NCBI GenBank assembly: GCA_916613615.1
Contig: OU744735.1
Span: 51,724,082-51,788,081 of the forward strand
Source: Steromphala cineraria
Lineage: Eukaryota > Mollusca > Gastropoda > Trochida > Trochidae
Length of the DNA stretch: 64,000 nucleotides
Direction: 5' to 3'
Below are positions 36,030-61,744 of this stretch, one piece after another; positions within the stretch are counted from its first letter, which is position 1; each line of letters starts with the position of its first letter. The notes under the pieces were generated by a model. It was not told where the DNA came from and did not search any database. It was given only the letters and a program-made list of their open reading frames with translations. The position numbers and the translations under genes are program-made.

Positions 36030-37330
36030 TAAAAAAGTAATTAAATATCATTCGATGCTGTAGTTTTGTCTTGGCATACCAATGTTGTCATTTTGATTAA
36101 CGAAAATCGACCTGTGATGAGGTCGTATCTAAAACCAAATAAATGATTGCTTTCTTATTATTTACTTCGAAATTAATGTTAAAATCTTTTTTATTTTTTT
36201 ACTTTTTATTGAATAAACTATCTTCAAATAATTCGTTCTCTGTCTATGGATGATTGGTTTGTGTAATGAGATTTTTGACACTATCAAAATTATACATATA
36301 GCATAAACATACAATTATCAGGGGAAACATTCATTATATATAATTTTCAAAATAACGTGATACTTCTCATCATACAAATCATGTACACACTTAACATTAT
36401 AATTTTCTAATACAGTTCTTGGGGAATTGTATTTATGTTCTCTTTAGTTTAAAAAAACCCACTTCATTCCACAAAATTCAAAAATGATGTAATATAGTGA
36501 TTGGGTCTTATACAGTGAAAACCAGAGTCGACACTCCTAAGAATATTTGTACAAAATAAAAAACCACACACATTAACTCAAACACATGTCGTCAATCATT
36601 AACAAACAATCTGAGAAACTTTGGATAAGTTTCTGGGTACACCTATTCCGGTCAAAGTCTTTGAATGGAATGGGAAGACACCAGCCAATTGATGACGAAA
36701 ATTTGAGAGGACAAGCATAAGGGACTGGTAATTTATATATCATTTGACCCACCCCTAAAAGGTGTAATATTTGTTTATGACTGACGATTGACGACTAGAA
36801 AACAATTAATCTATGAACATTTCAAACAATTGCTGTTCCGTCTGTACGATATACGGGCTTTCTATTTGTGTATTTAGTCGATAAAGACTTGAATGTATGA
36901 GGACCTAGGCTGTAATAATAATAATAATAATAATACTTTATTACCCCGAAGGGAATTCATGTTGTATCATTACAGAGCTGGTGTACAATAAAAACAAACA
37001 ACATAGTTACAAGGAATACAAAGAACAACCACAATCATGCGTGTAAATTAAAAAGCATTTAAAAGGCGAACGCTGCAAGGAATGAAAGTATTTTTATATC
37101 CCTATTGGTTTTAAAACATGGCAGTAAGTATCTTCAACCAGAAGGAAGTTTAACATATTCACAGTGCAATACATGATCTGGATCGGACAAAATTTTCAGA
37201 GATAATTTCAATACTCTTTTTTCGTAAAGATAAGATAGATTTACAAATGAAACAGGATTTAAAAAAAACAAACAGTTATTAATTGTTACTGTTGATAAAA
37301 TGGACAACACATTGGAAAGAGTACGTGTTC
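36030..37330. other. intergenic; contains a (TAA)n microsatellite
   Basis: A (TAA) run at 36913-36935 is followed by TACTTTATTACCCCGAAGGG, which looks like the tail of an old retroelement. The rest is AT-rich without genes. Confidence 0.5.
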
Positions 37331-37338
37331 TAAACCAG

Positions 37339-37570
37339 GGGAGGTAACTCGTGTGTAAACAGGTTGAAAATGACTCTTTCTTGGGTTTTACAGTTACAAA
37401 ATATTGATTTTTAAGCCAAAGCTTATTCATTTTATTAAAAATGATATCAAGATTCATTATAGCGAAAAATACATATGATCAGTTATGGAATAAATAAAGA
37501 AATGATTGACATGCAAAGTTGAATGATGTGTAATATAGAATTAGGAAAACTCTATTTCAACCCGTTGTGA
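37339..37570 (+). repeat. partial (5'-only) copy of the structured repeat
   Basis: GGGAGGTAACTC at 37339-37350, then the TTGGGTTTTACAGTTACAAA body and an AT-rich tract. No three-hairpin core follows. Confidence 0.45.
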
Positions 37571-37772
37571 AACTCTTTTTACTCATATATCGCAATTTTT
37601 CAAACGACAAGCTTTAAATAAAGCAAATGTTTGGAAGTGCGGACATTGTCGCACTGATACACAAATGAATCAATAAAGGTCCGTTAAGTAGCAACAAATC
37701 ACCAAGGGTTAATTTAAAAAAAAGACCAAGAGATGTCAGTTCCCTGTTATAGCGAAGATTTCTGGAATTTAA

Positions 37773-39160
37773 AGGGACATTAAGTGTTTTGATAAACATT
37801 TAAGAATATTGCTAAAAATCTATCTCATTGAAACATATACACACAAATTATCCCCATTTAGTTTGACCTAAAATAAGCTAAGAAACCGAAATAATTAGCA
37901 GAGGTGTTTCCTCAGGATATAAATAGATCGAGGTTATAACTTTCCCGCGCAAAGCATTGTGGTCATAGTTGCTGCGGGTGGATTCGTACCCAAAATGAAC
38001 CTTGTTCCATTGGGAATTCGTACCGAAAAGAAACTCGTCGTTACTCGTGCCTATAACAAAACGACGAATGCAGAGCATTTGATGTTTTATTAGTCATTAG
38101 TGATATGTTTACCATTTTAGTATTCTTTCTTAAACAATAAAAGCTATTTAGGCTAAATTTTCCCTATAAGCATACATCGTAGGTTCTGATTTTGAATTTA
38201 TTTCATGTGCCCTCAAATTATTGTCAATAAATATTTAGCTTCCAAACATAATGTTATAGATATGAGATCAAAATTGAGCGAGTCAAAATCACGTGGATTA
38301 CAGACCTCAAAACTCGATAACTCGAGTCGTGCACATGTCTGACTGTAGAGTCACGTTCTCAGATGTGAACGAATATCGTTTACAATCTCTCGAATTTGGC
38401 AGCCAAAACTGTAAATTTGTGTTAAAACACTGATGCGATGTGATGACAACTAGTTCCGTCAGCACATTCATTAAATAGTCGTCATCAAATTGATCAATAC
38501 TCTTCAATCATTATTGCAAACAAAATTTCACATTTTGTATTTGCAAAATGCTCATTTTGCACTTCTCCAGCGCATTGGTCGCCATCTTGGAATGTGTGAA
38601 CACCCGCTCACTCCTCCTTTGGCGGGGAGTAAACTCGATCGTGGATCGTGTTACCCATGTTTGACACCAGTGTTCTGCGCGAGACGTTCTTTTTGGCGAG
38701 TGCGCAACACGGGTTACTAGTGTTGTCTAATCGAACGCAACCCTAAATGTAAACACAGATGGCAAAGAGGAAAAAGGAAAAGAAAAGCTGCATGGAATGT
38801 TTAGAAGAAAGTTATGTTAACTGGTTATTCAATATCAACATAATGTTTAAATAATTTATAGCTCTCTGGTTTACATACTGTTGGTATTTGTTAGTAATTG
38901 ATTGATATTGGGGATGATAATAGGCAAGTTGACGTAGTACGCAAAACATGGAAATCTGCTCAATGACATCACAATTCACTAGCGCGCGCTTCCGGTTACA
39001 AAAAATCTCTTTTGGACATAATAACATCGACCTATTGTGATTTGTAAGCATACTCTCATATACCTAATTGTAGCTAAACGATTTATCTACCGATTGATAT
39101 AATTTATAGGTGTTTTGAATAAAATGTTGTATCAGAAACATTAAAATACTTAATGTCCCT
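37773..39160. mobile_element. 1,388-bp TTAA-flanked inverted-repeat element
   Basis: Perfect TTAA on both sides (37769-37772 and 39161-39164). The termini AGGGACATTAAGTGTTTT and (reverse complement) AGGGACATTAAGTATTTT agree at 17 of 18. No transposase; the interior has a GC-richer stretch (38560-38740) and a short Lys-rich ORF at 38760. piggyBac-type target choice. Confidence 0.88.
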
Positions 39161-40680
39161 TTAAGCTTGAAAAAAAACATAACTAGATTTGTTTAGTTCT
39201 TTAGTTTTTTAACTCTCTACAAACAAAGCAACATTTTTAGAAATAATCGCTAAAACATTATCACCTAATATTCACAGGTACATGTATCGCTAAATATACC
39301 GCTACAAAAACATATATCGTTTCAATATATATATGAAGTACAAACGTGGACAAGTCTAAAGACCTCCCCTGATAAAGACCTCCCCTGATATACAGCATTT
39401 AGAGATTCTCACCAAAGTGTCTTCTGATATCAAATATATCAACACGAGTTGATAAAAGTTTCAAATATGTTTACCTTTATCAATGAGTGTTGGCATGTTT
39501 GATATCAGAACACACGAGGGTGTTTCTATTGATCATCCGAAATCATTTTTCATTAGTTTTTAATGAAAAATGAACATCTGACATTTATGATAGATTTTGT
39601 GATATCATAGTATTGTGACGTCATCATGTGTGTGACGTCATAGCATTGTGATGTCATTTCTTCATGATGCAAAAGTATTGTGATGTCATCTAGGTGATAT
39701 ATAGAGGATACTAAACGACCTTCCATTTGATACTATTTATATCAAACGAGTTAACGATTTTGTATAAAACGAGCGAAAGCGAGTTTGATACTGAACCATA
39801 CATGAGTTTAAGAAAAACAGTATTAAATGGAAGGAAGTTTAGTTTTCTGTTTAATTGCCCTAAAAATCACGCAAATTTGCCGAAATGTGCTAAAGCTATC
39901 ATTTCCGCGACTCGGCAGCCATTGTGACGGCACGCTACATTGTGACGTCACAATAATTCCCTACTGTGATGTCATACTTGCATTGTGATACTACACTAGT
40001 TTAATATTGCGGTATAGATATGACACTGCGGTATCTTAGGTTCATTATGGTAACAGTGGAACAGGTGTTTTATAACTCATCTCTTACAGGGATAAAAAAA
40101 CCTAGTATTAATTTTTGTAGTTAAAGAAAGGGATATGTATACACCATTGTCTATCCATTTTATCAACAAAGATATGAGAAGATCATTGTGCCGCAAAATG
40201 ATAAAGTTAAATTATATAATAATTAAAATCTACAATATCATGTGATATACATATAGACAATCTCACCCAAGTGTCTTCTGATGTCAAATATATCAACACA
40301 AGTTACATTTTCATTATATGCTATGCGGTGAGAGACTGAGTTTTATCATCCAAAAGTGGCTACCACAGTAGATATCGCTTTTCTGAGATCAAGCGATATC
40401 TACAAGCGATATCTACATTGTAGATATCGCTACAATCAAATCGTCATAATCCTATTACATCATCAGTTAAATGACATCACAAGGCTTTGGCATCACTTAG
40501 AACAGATGACAATACTATGACGTCACAAAGTTCATGGCGTAACAATGCTATGACGTCGTAATGCTGATGACGTCACAATGCAATGACCTCACTGCTCAAG
40601 AAGTCTAATGACAGTTTTGTGTTCAGATATGTTCATTCTTTTGCTAATAACTGTTGAAAAATGATTTGGATGATAAATAA

Positions 40681-40823
40681 AATCTCACCCTCGTGTCTTC
40701 TGATATCAAATATATCAACACTCGTTGATTAAAGTAAAAATATCCTCGGCAAGCCTCGGATATTTGTAACTTTAATCAACTCGTGTTGATATATTTGATA
40801 TCAGAAGACACTTGGGTGAGATT
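40681..40823. repeat. 143-bp foldback
   Basis: AATCTCACCCTCGTGTCTTC... mirrors GAAGACACTTGGGTGAGATT across a centre at TCCTCGGCAAGCCTCGGA. Arms of ~60 bp with few mismatches. Confidence 0.85.
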
Positions 40824-41077
40824 CTCTATTTCTCAGTTCTAGAAAAGTATTCTCGCAACTGAGTGTGATATCACTTTTTCAAGTGAGTGAAAATATCACA
40901 GAGGCGATGACGTCACCTGTACAATGGTTTGACGTCACTTCTACAATCAACGCGACGTCATCGCCGTCGCTAAGTTACGATCAACAATGGTATGACGTCG
41001 CCAGGAAACTCTCGAGTCAAAGCCTTTTGGACATAAATTACCACATTTTCGATCTCAGAGGCATATAATAAACAGAA

Positions 41078-41231
41078 TATCTTTTGTTTTGAGTGTGATA
41101 TCACTTATCTCTCATCTCGTGACGGGGTAAAGCCTATATTTTCACTCGTGGCTGCGCCACTCGTGAAAATACTGGCTCTACCCCGTCACTCGATGAGAGA
41201 TAAGTGATATCACACTCAAAACAAAAGATAT
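41078..41231. repeat. ~154-bp foldback
   Basis: ATATCTTTTGTTTTGAGTGT... mirrors ...ACACTCAAAACAAAAGATAT. Both arms include GTGATATCAC and GACGGGGTA. The centre is TCACTCGTGGCTGCGCCACT. Confidence 0.85.
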
Positions 41232-41774
41232 CCTCTATTACATTTATCAACGATATATTTGATATCATATGTGTTTATGACGTCATAGCATTGTGACGCC
41301 ATTACTGATGATGCAGAATGTCTGTGATGTCATGTCCCTTCTGGTATATTTTGTAAATTTCAATTTTGGTGCGAAACTGATCACAATTTTCATATCTACT
41401 AAGTCGAATAAACGAATGCAAGAAGAAGTATGTGAGAAGGTATAATTTTTGTATTGATATCCTCCTCCTAAAAAAATATAAAACAACATGTGGAATTTGG
41501 GGAACAGGCGTTTTGTTCATTCTGAATGTTTTAACGATTGTTGTGTTCATCCAATGTGATCAAGTATCTGAATTTATTTGTTTATCTTAAATATGTATCT
41601 GCCTACATTATTTCCAGATGAATGACTACCTAGAAAGAAAATTATATTTTGCTAACAAATATTCGTGTTGCATATTTTTAGGTGAGGAGTATAATTCGAT
41701 GCAAAACCAAATTACCGTGTGACGCGTTTAGGGGGACCTCTTCACGGAATACGCACAGACATATTTTACGCCAG

Positions 41775-42140
41775 GGGAGACAACTCTTCTTAATGGGATT
41801 AGTATTGACATTATTTTGAGTTTATGGAGTTTTAAAAAAATATTCATTTGTCAGTCATAATTCCATTTCATTACAAATAATTTGAAATGATATAATGACG
41901 GAAAATAATTCAAGAGTAAAACTGTGCTATTTTTTTAAAGATCAAAAGTTCTAAATATGCTAATTCTTAGTGCGTGTTGGTATGGGAAATTGATTTCATT
42001 GACGTCTTGCAAGTTTCAATTACATGGTGTTCATTAGAGCTGCTCATTAGCAGTCAACTTATAAGATTAAAATTAATCGACTGGTCTGAGGGTCGTTACC
42101 CTTACCAAACAAATGTTTGCATGTGCTTGTTTACAAGCAC
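41775..42140 (+). repeat. three-hairpin structured repeat, copy I
   Basis: Head GGGAGACAACTC (41775-41786). CTGCT-CATT-AGCAG, TGAGGGT-CGTT-ACCCTTA and GTGCTTG-TTTA-CAAGCAC. It stands alone, 6 kb from the main cluster. Confidence 0.78.
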
Positions 42141-42144
42141 CAAC

Positions 42145-43049
42145 ATATACACTAATAAAAAAAAAAAGATTATACCTTTTTTATCGTATTATAGATATGC
42201 TAGGAATAGCAGATTGATTTGTTATGACAGAGAATAAGAGATATTTTGTGGAACTAGTACATATAGTTATCGAGAATAATACTTACAAATAACTTGATTA
42301 TATGATGTTTTAAAGAGGCTAACAGGACTAGAAACATCTCCTACAACATAAATCCAAAACTGTCTTTTAAAAGATTCATGCTGATGAAATCAAACAATAT
42401 TAAGATGAAACATAATGTGACATCGAAAGGCACTTTTCTGACATTTAATATATTTCTTTACAAGATAAGTATTTGTAGATATCTTAGGCCAGCATTATTG
42501 ATAAGGTCGCATATTTGACTCCAATAGCCGATACCTGCAAGCAAAAGTGTCGTACAAGAGGTTGAAGCTCACGTAAAAGCATAAAATATCCATATTTTGG
42601 AGTCTAATTTTCCTTAGAAATGAAATAAATGTTTACCTGGTACTAGGTTCAGTATCATTTCTCTCTGACACACCGATACGTGTCAAAACATTAAATTAAC
42701 TGCATTTCGAGCCTAAAATTGATTGGTTTGGAAAAAACTGTATGATTTGCTTGAGATCGCCCCATCTTTCATCAACGAGAGCTTTGGAGAACTCCCCTGA
42801 TGTAAAAATATAAGAATACAAAACATTTTGCCTTTATCGTTATATCTTATCTAGAGCATTATTTGATAAATATAGACAAGGGAAATAAAAATTTTTTTAA
42901 ACTGTGTTTGAAAATCGACGTTGTTTTTTGACCAACTGTAGTGAAACACCACCTTTACTGCGGAAGAGCTTTATTCAGTGCGAGCTGTTGCATGGAGGAA
43001 GACGACGAAACTGTCAATTTATGTTGTGAATTTCCGCTGAACATTCACA
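42145..43049 (+). promoter_or_regulatory. upstream region of the SCaMC gene
   Basis: No core promoter motif could be assigned. The 5' UTR probably lies in the GC-richer last ~100 nt (GCGGAAGAGC, GAGGAAGACGACG). Confidence 0.3.
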
Positions 43050-56531
<13,482 letters not shown>

Positions 56532-58110
56532 GAGAATGACCTTGACCTTCATCTGTGCTTTATCTGTTTATATGGATGGATATAACCGTATATCAACTCC
56601 TTGTAGTAAAATTCAGCCAATCCTCTCTGATGCTGTCTCAGTGAGCTGTGATTTCATTGGTTCAAATCTAAGGGGAATGTGGATGGATATACTCTTTCTG
56701 AGTAAAACAGCTTAGACTCTTTCACTATCAGATGTGAATTATAAGTGACCGTTTGTACATAATCTGGATGTATCTTTGATTATGGTGACTCTTTATTCAA
56801 GGTCTATACAACAAAGAAAACTCCCTTAAGCAAAATAGTGATAAAACTGGTTATGAAACCCAAATCTTCAACCAGATTCTTTGAAACAAAGGATTTGGTC
56901 AACTGGATCCTCTGTCAATCTTCAGTGTCTTGGCTCTCAACCTGAGTAGGGTGAAGTAAACTAAGAAGAAAGAATTGACATGGAATCCTCAAGGAAGGAT
57001 ATTTGATGCCATCTATCATCTTTATGGAAGCCATGAATGACAAGAAGTGGATGAAACTATCATGCATCATACCAATTGATTTCAAGTTGAACCAGAGTTA
57101 AACACAAAGGGATCAAGCTTTGCTAATTGTTAGATTCAGTAGGATTTTTCAATATGAATTTCTATTGAACTATTCGAATGCTGATTGTGAATTTATGACA
57201 AGTATGATGGTCGTCTTATCTAGTTTGAATAATAGAAGATTTCATCATGAACATATGGAGGCAGTTTGACCTCAAGGGATGTATTAGGTTATTTCACAAG
57301 GTGCACAAGAAGCATCCAGCCAACCTATGATATGTATGAGGCAACGTAAGGAAACTTATGACAAAGATCTGAGTTTCAAGAACTAAGGTTATTGGGTTTT
57401 ATGTAATACAAACATTTACTAAAATAAGTCTCAAGAAAATATGATAGTGCTTTTATTTACAGTTTTACAAAAAAGTGCTACAATTTTGGACTTTATCAAA
57501 TCATAATTATTATATACCGGTACATAAGTGTGCTATCAATGTTGTTGCACAAATTTCTCTTTCATCTTAAAAGTGCTATCATTATGTTATCTCTTAAGAA
57601 GGATAATTCTTAAATTTTTCTTGGAAATCTTTGGATGGTTGATATCTGATGTAGATCTCTTTCTCTGCTGAAATATTAAACTTTGGTGCCTGTTGACATC
57701 CTTGCCAATGAAACAGTTGCTTACAAAAGATTCTTTACTTTTGTTTTCATAATTTGTACTAAGATACAGATAGGAAAGTTGTTTTAGTTTTTAGTTTTGA
57801 CATTTACAGCAATTGGTAGTTCGATCTTTTTTTGAATGCTGGTAGAATTAATTTTTTGCCATATCGCAAGACATACCATTTGAAAAACAAAAATCTAAAT
57901 AACTAGTGATAAATTATGAAAGATTTTGTTAAAAAAAACTCTTAAAATTTCATAAAATCATTTGAGAATGTCTACTCCAGTGATGATGTTGTTATTGTTG
58001 ACAAGATTGTTTTGTTTGGTCTATTCAGAGGGTTTATTGCAGTTATTGAAGTGAAACCCGTGCAGGCTCTCCTCCAACTGTGATCTTGTGTGAAAGTGAT
58101 CTCCTGAACC
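56532..58110 (+). other. SCaMC 3' UTR and flank
   Basis: AT-rich, no gene. No canonical AATAAA is visible in the first kilobase; an ATTAAA lies near 57675. The mRNA end cannot be placed. Confidence 0.4.
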
Positions 58111-58935
58111 AAGTGCTGAATGAATGTAGAATGATGATGTTCCCTCTTTATAATTCTCTATTGTCAAGTGCTGAATGAATGTAGAATGATGATGTTCCCT
58201 CTTTATAATTCTCTATTGTCAAGTGCTGAATGAATGTAGAATGATGATGTTCCCTCTTTATAATTCTCTATTGTCAAGTGCTGAATGAATGTAGAATGAT
58301 GATGTTCCCTCTTTATAATTCTCTATTGTCAAGTGCTGAATGAATGTAGAATGATGATGTTCCTTCTTTATATTTCTCTATTGTCAAGTGCTGAATGAAT
58401 GTAGAATGATGATGTTCCTTCTTTATATTTCTCTATTGTCAAGTGCTGAATGAATGTAGAATGATGATGTTCCTTCTTTATAATTCTCTATTGTCAAGTG
58501 CTGAATGAATGTAGAATGATGATGTTCCTTCTTTATAATTCTCTATTGTCAAGTGCTGAATGAATGTAGAATGATGATGTTCCTTCTTTATATTTCTCTA
58601 TTGTCAAGTGTTGAATGAATGTAGAATGATGATGTTCCTTCTTTATATTTCTCTATTGTCAAGTGCTGAATGAATGTAGAATGATGATGTTCCTTCTTTA
58701 TATTTCTCTATTGTCAAGTGCTGAATGAATGTAGAATGATGATGTTCCTTCTTTATAATTCTCTATTGTCAAGTGCTGAATGAATGTAGAATGATGATGT
58801 TCCTTCTTTATATTTCTCTATTGTCAAGTGCTGAATGAATGTAGAATGATGATGTTCCTTCTTTATAATTCTCTATTGTCAAGTGCTGAATGAATGTAGA
58901 ATGATGATGTTCCTTCTTTATATTTCTCTATTGTC
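58111..58935. repeat. 55-bp minisatellite, exactly 15 units
   Basis: Unit AAGTGCTGAATGAATGTAGA then ATGATGATGTTCC(C/T)TCTTTATA(A/T)TTCTC-type sequence to TTGTC. Units 1-4 carry CCCTC and ATAATT; units 5-15 carry CCTTC with ATATTT or ATAATT mixed. One unit has GTTGAA for GCTGAA. Length is conserved perfectly. Confidence 0.95.
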
Positions 58936-59157
58936 ACCCAGTTTCAGATGTTGCCATATCATTATGAGATGCAATGACAAAAAGTGAAAAAACTTGAAAG
59001 TATATATCATGGAAGAGTGTTTGTTATGCTTGAAATGGTTCTCTTCTCTGCCCTAGAAGCACAGCTTCAAATTCACATGTGGAGCAAAAGTTGGTTTGGT
59101 ATATTACTTAAATACCAATCTAATTTATGTATCAGGGCCTAGATTTTCAAAACTCTC

Positions 59158-59218
59158 TTAGTGCTTAGATTGTCGTTAGTCAGTACTAATGCATGACTTA
59201 TGACAATCTTAGCACTAA
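59158..59218. repeat. short foldback
   Basis: TTAGTGCTTAGATTGTC and GACAATCTTAGCACTAA pair at 16 of 17 around a 27-nt loop. Flanking GGGCCTAGATTTTCAAAA and AAAATCCGGGTC suggest a MITE relic. Confidence 0.75.
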
Positions 59219-59239
59219 TAAAGCTTGTAAAATCCGGGT

Positions 59240-61469
59240 CCAGATGTGCAGGATTTCTCTGAATGGCTAGAAGAATTGCAGCTTTCCTCTTATTTTCTAT
59301 GTTAAAAATATTTTATCAGTTGGCAGAATTCATTTCAATTGATGAAAACTTGCTCTTTTTTCGCTCTTTAAAATATGAAAATGGATTGTTTTGTGATAAT
59401 TTGTTGGATATAAGACTGTCATATCCATGAATAAATATTGGTTAAGAGATTTCTTGGTTCAATTATATAATATAAAGTAAAGCAATTTAAGAGCAACTTG
59501 CTCTTAATGGCATAATATAATTAATCTCGCTCTACAAGTTGTCAATCATGCTGTTATTAAGTCATATATTTCAGCTAAAGTACTATTGCTAGACAAAATA
59601 CATTTCACTGCCATTCATGTGTCAAACTTCTTATTTATTTCTCTTTGTGAGGTCTGTCATAATATGCATGTATGAAAAGTGCAAAGTATGAATGTGAAGT
59701 GTAGATATATTTCTTTCTCCTGCTGTCTTTTGCTTTCCTGTATGTTACAAGAACTGTGTGATATGAAATGTACAACAGAGTGGCTATAGCACAATATCAA
59801 CTCAAACACGATGCTATTTTTGTATATCCCATGTTATGTTTCTCTGTTTTCACTGAAGTTTTTCAAATTTGCTCATTGATGATAATAGATGTTAATTCAC
59901 TTCACTGGCATTACATCATTTCCAACTTTTTGAAATGAAACCCGTCATTTTGAATGATCTAGATTACGTTGTTTGACGTCCACATTCCCTTTTTCAAGTC
60001 TGAGTAAATTATTTTTATCATTCCTTCGGAATTATTGATGCACGCTAGCAGAGTGATTTTGACATTTTCATTACAATAGGCCTAGAATTTTGCGCTACTT
60101 GTCGCTTGTTTCATCCACTGGATTAAAATTATAATAATGTTGAGAAAACTTTGAAAATCTAGACCTAGCCTAGCAACATTTTTAAATACACTGTAAATTC
60201 TGTGATAGTGATATGCCATCAATTTTTGTGGCTGAACATTAACAGTTGTTTCTGAGTATGGTACTTCTTACACTGTCATTGAAAGGACCCTGCAATTTGC
60301 CTTAACATTATGCAATGTAGAGATTTTATAAGACATTTAATAGATTTAAGATTTCATCTACCGTTTTGAATAATAGAATTAGAAAATTTTCTTGTAGATT
60401 TTCTTAAATTTATCTTGAATATTTAGATTAGTTATAGTAATTTTACAAATCTTAGCCTTGAGATTCGTCAGAGATATTCTTTTCTCTGTTACAAGTGTGC
60501 ATTCTCTAGAGGTTTGTAATAAAGGTCTCTTCTCTAAGGAATTGAAAACATTTTGTGACACTTTTTTCACATGTTCATTAGACGTCCACGGCTGATATTT
60601 TGTGTTTCTTTGTTATACATCAATGTACTGTTAAGTGTTGTTGATTAATTTATAATAAGAACATTTTTCTGATTGTACATTTCTTCATACTAACAAAACA
60701 TATTCACGTCAATCAGTTTTATTATTTGATGTTATATTTCGTTAATCATATTGATGTAGTAATTATGTATTAATATATCAAAATAAGTTCAGTAGCATTA
60801 GTTGTATATTCTGTATATCAAGCACATATTAGTTAGAATTGTTATTTGATTATGGCAGATACAATCTGAATTGAGTAAAAACATACATTCATCTTCAAGA
60901 AAAGTTAAAAATAATGTTTTTGTTTTGTTTTACAAGTATTTCAGGTTAATGATACACACGTATGATAAGTTTCATTGTTTGTTCTTTTAAGAGAGCAATA
61001 GAAACATTTGTGTTCTTTTAGACTTCAAAACATAGGTTGAATCAGGATTGAGCATTGAATTATGATGTTGGTCTCAATTGTATAAAGATAAACCCCAGAA
61101 TTTCAAATTCCCTGTTGAAGTAAATTACATGTGCAACAATTAACAGGAGAGTTTTTAAAATATGCTGAATAGTTTTATTACTTTCCACAGTTGATATCGC
61201 AAAACATCCAAAATATTCTAATAACTGAGTTAGGACAAGATGTTTCCTCATTGAATACTTCTTGTTTTTTAAAAGATAATTTTCGACATGTGAATAAGAA
61301 GAAAAACAATTTTCAAACATCCTGTCCTTATTCTTAGTTTTGTGCCTGAAATTTACTCTTAAGTTACAAAAGTCAATATTTTGAAACTGTGTGTGAAATC
61401 AATCATTTCTCCAGCTAGGTAATATTTCACGATTATCTCAAAGCTCATTGGTCAAGCAGGACATGTGAC
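59240..61469. other. intergenic, no feature seen
   Basis: AT-rich throughout. The ORFs are short and without motifs. Confidence 0.4.
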
Positions 61470-61731
61470 CAGTCTAAGTAAACCAAGCCTCAATATTATC
61501 CGTTTCACTCCTATACTGAGTCTAGAAAGGCGTAATAGAGGGTCGCGTCAGCCGACCTTTCTGCGACCTATGACCCTCAAACAATATTCATGCGAATTAC
61601 TATTGCGGCTTGGTAAGATGAGTTCTGATTGGTCAATTCGATACGTTGGCTGACGTGACTCTCTACTAAGCCTTTCTAGACTTGGTATAGAAGTGAATCG
61701 GATAATATTGAGGCTAGGTTTACTTAGACTG
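61470..61731. mobile_element. long-arm foldback, family 1 copy c (intact)
   Basis: CAGTCTAAGTAAACCAAGCC and GGCTAGGTTTACTTAGACTG begin arms of ~90 bp. GACATGTGAC flanks both ends (61460-61469 and 61732-61741). The best-preserved member; its ORFs on the two strands mirror each other because of the palindrome. Confidence 0.9.
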
Positions 61732-61744
61732 GACATGTGACATC

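Larger units (their letters stand above)
34010..36030. repeat. second copy of ~2-kb block (copies F, G, H)
   Basis: Collinear with 27.54-30.70 kb (C, D, joining segment, E) minus the 1,023-bp TTAA insertion. The joining segment (ACCTACCGATC, AACGAATTAGTCCAGTCAAC) is shared at 29.98 and 35.40 kb. Confidence 0.85.
39407..41285. repeat. foldback- and CRE-rich composite repeat region
   Basis: Holds at least three palindromic units (39407-39525, 40681-40823, 41078-41231), most built around GATATCAAATATATCAACAC. Eight perfect TGACGTCA octamers lie at 39616, 39633, 39943, 40518, 40568, 40908, 40930 and 41278. ATGRCGTCACAAT-like phrases recur. No gene; the ORF at 40865-41068 is built from these repeats. 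Confidence 0.75.

Noticed and set aside
40865..41068. 67-codon ORF as a small gene
   Set aside because: Composed of CRE-rich repeat phrases; no conserved start context or splice sites.
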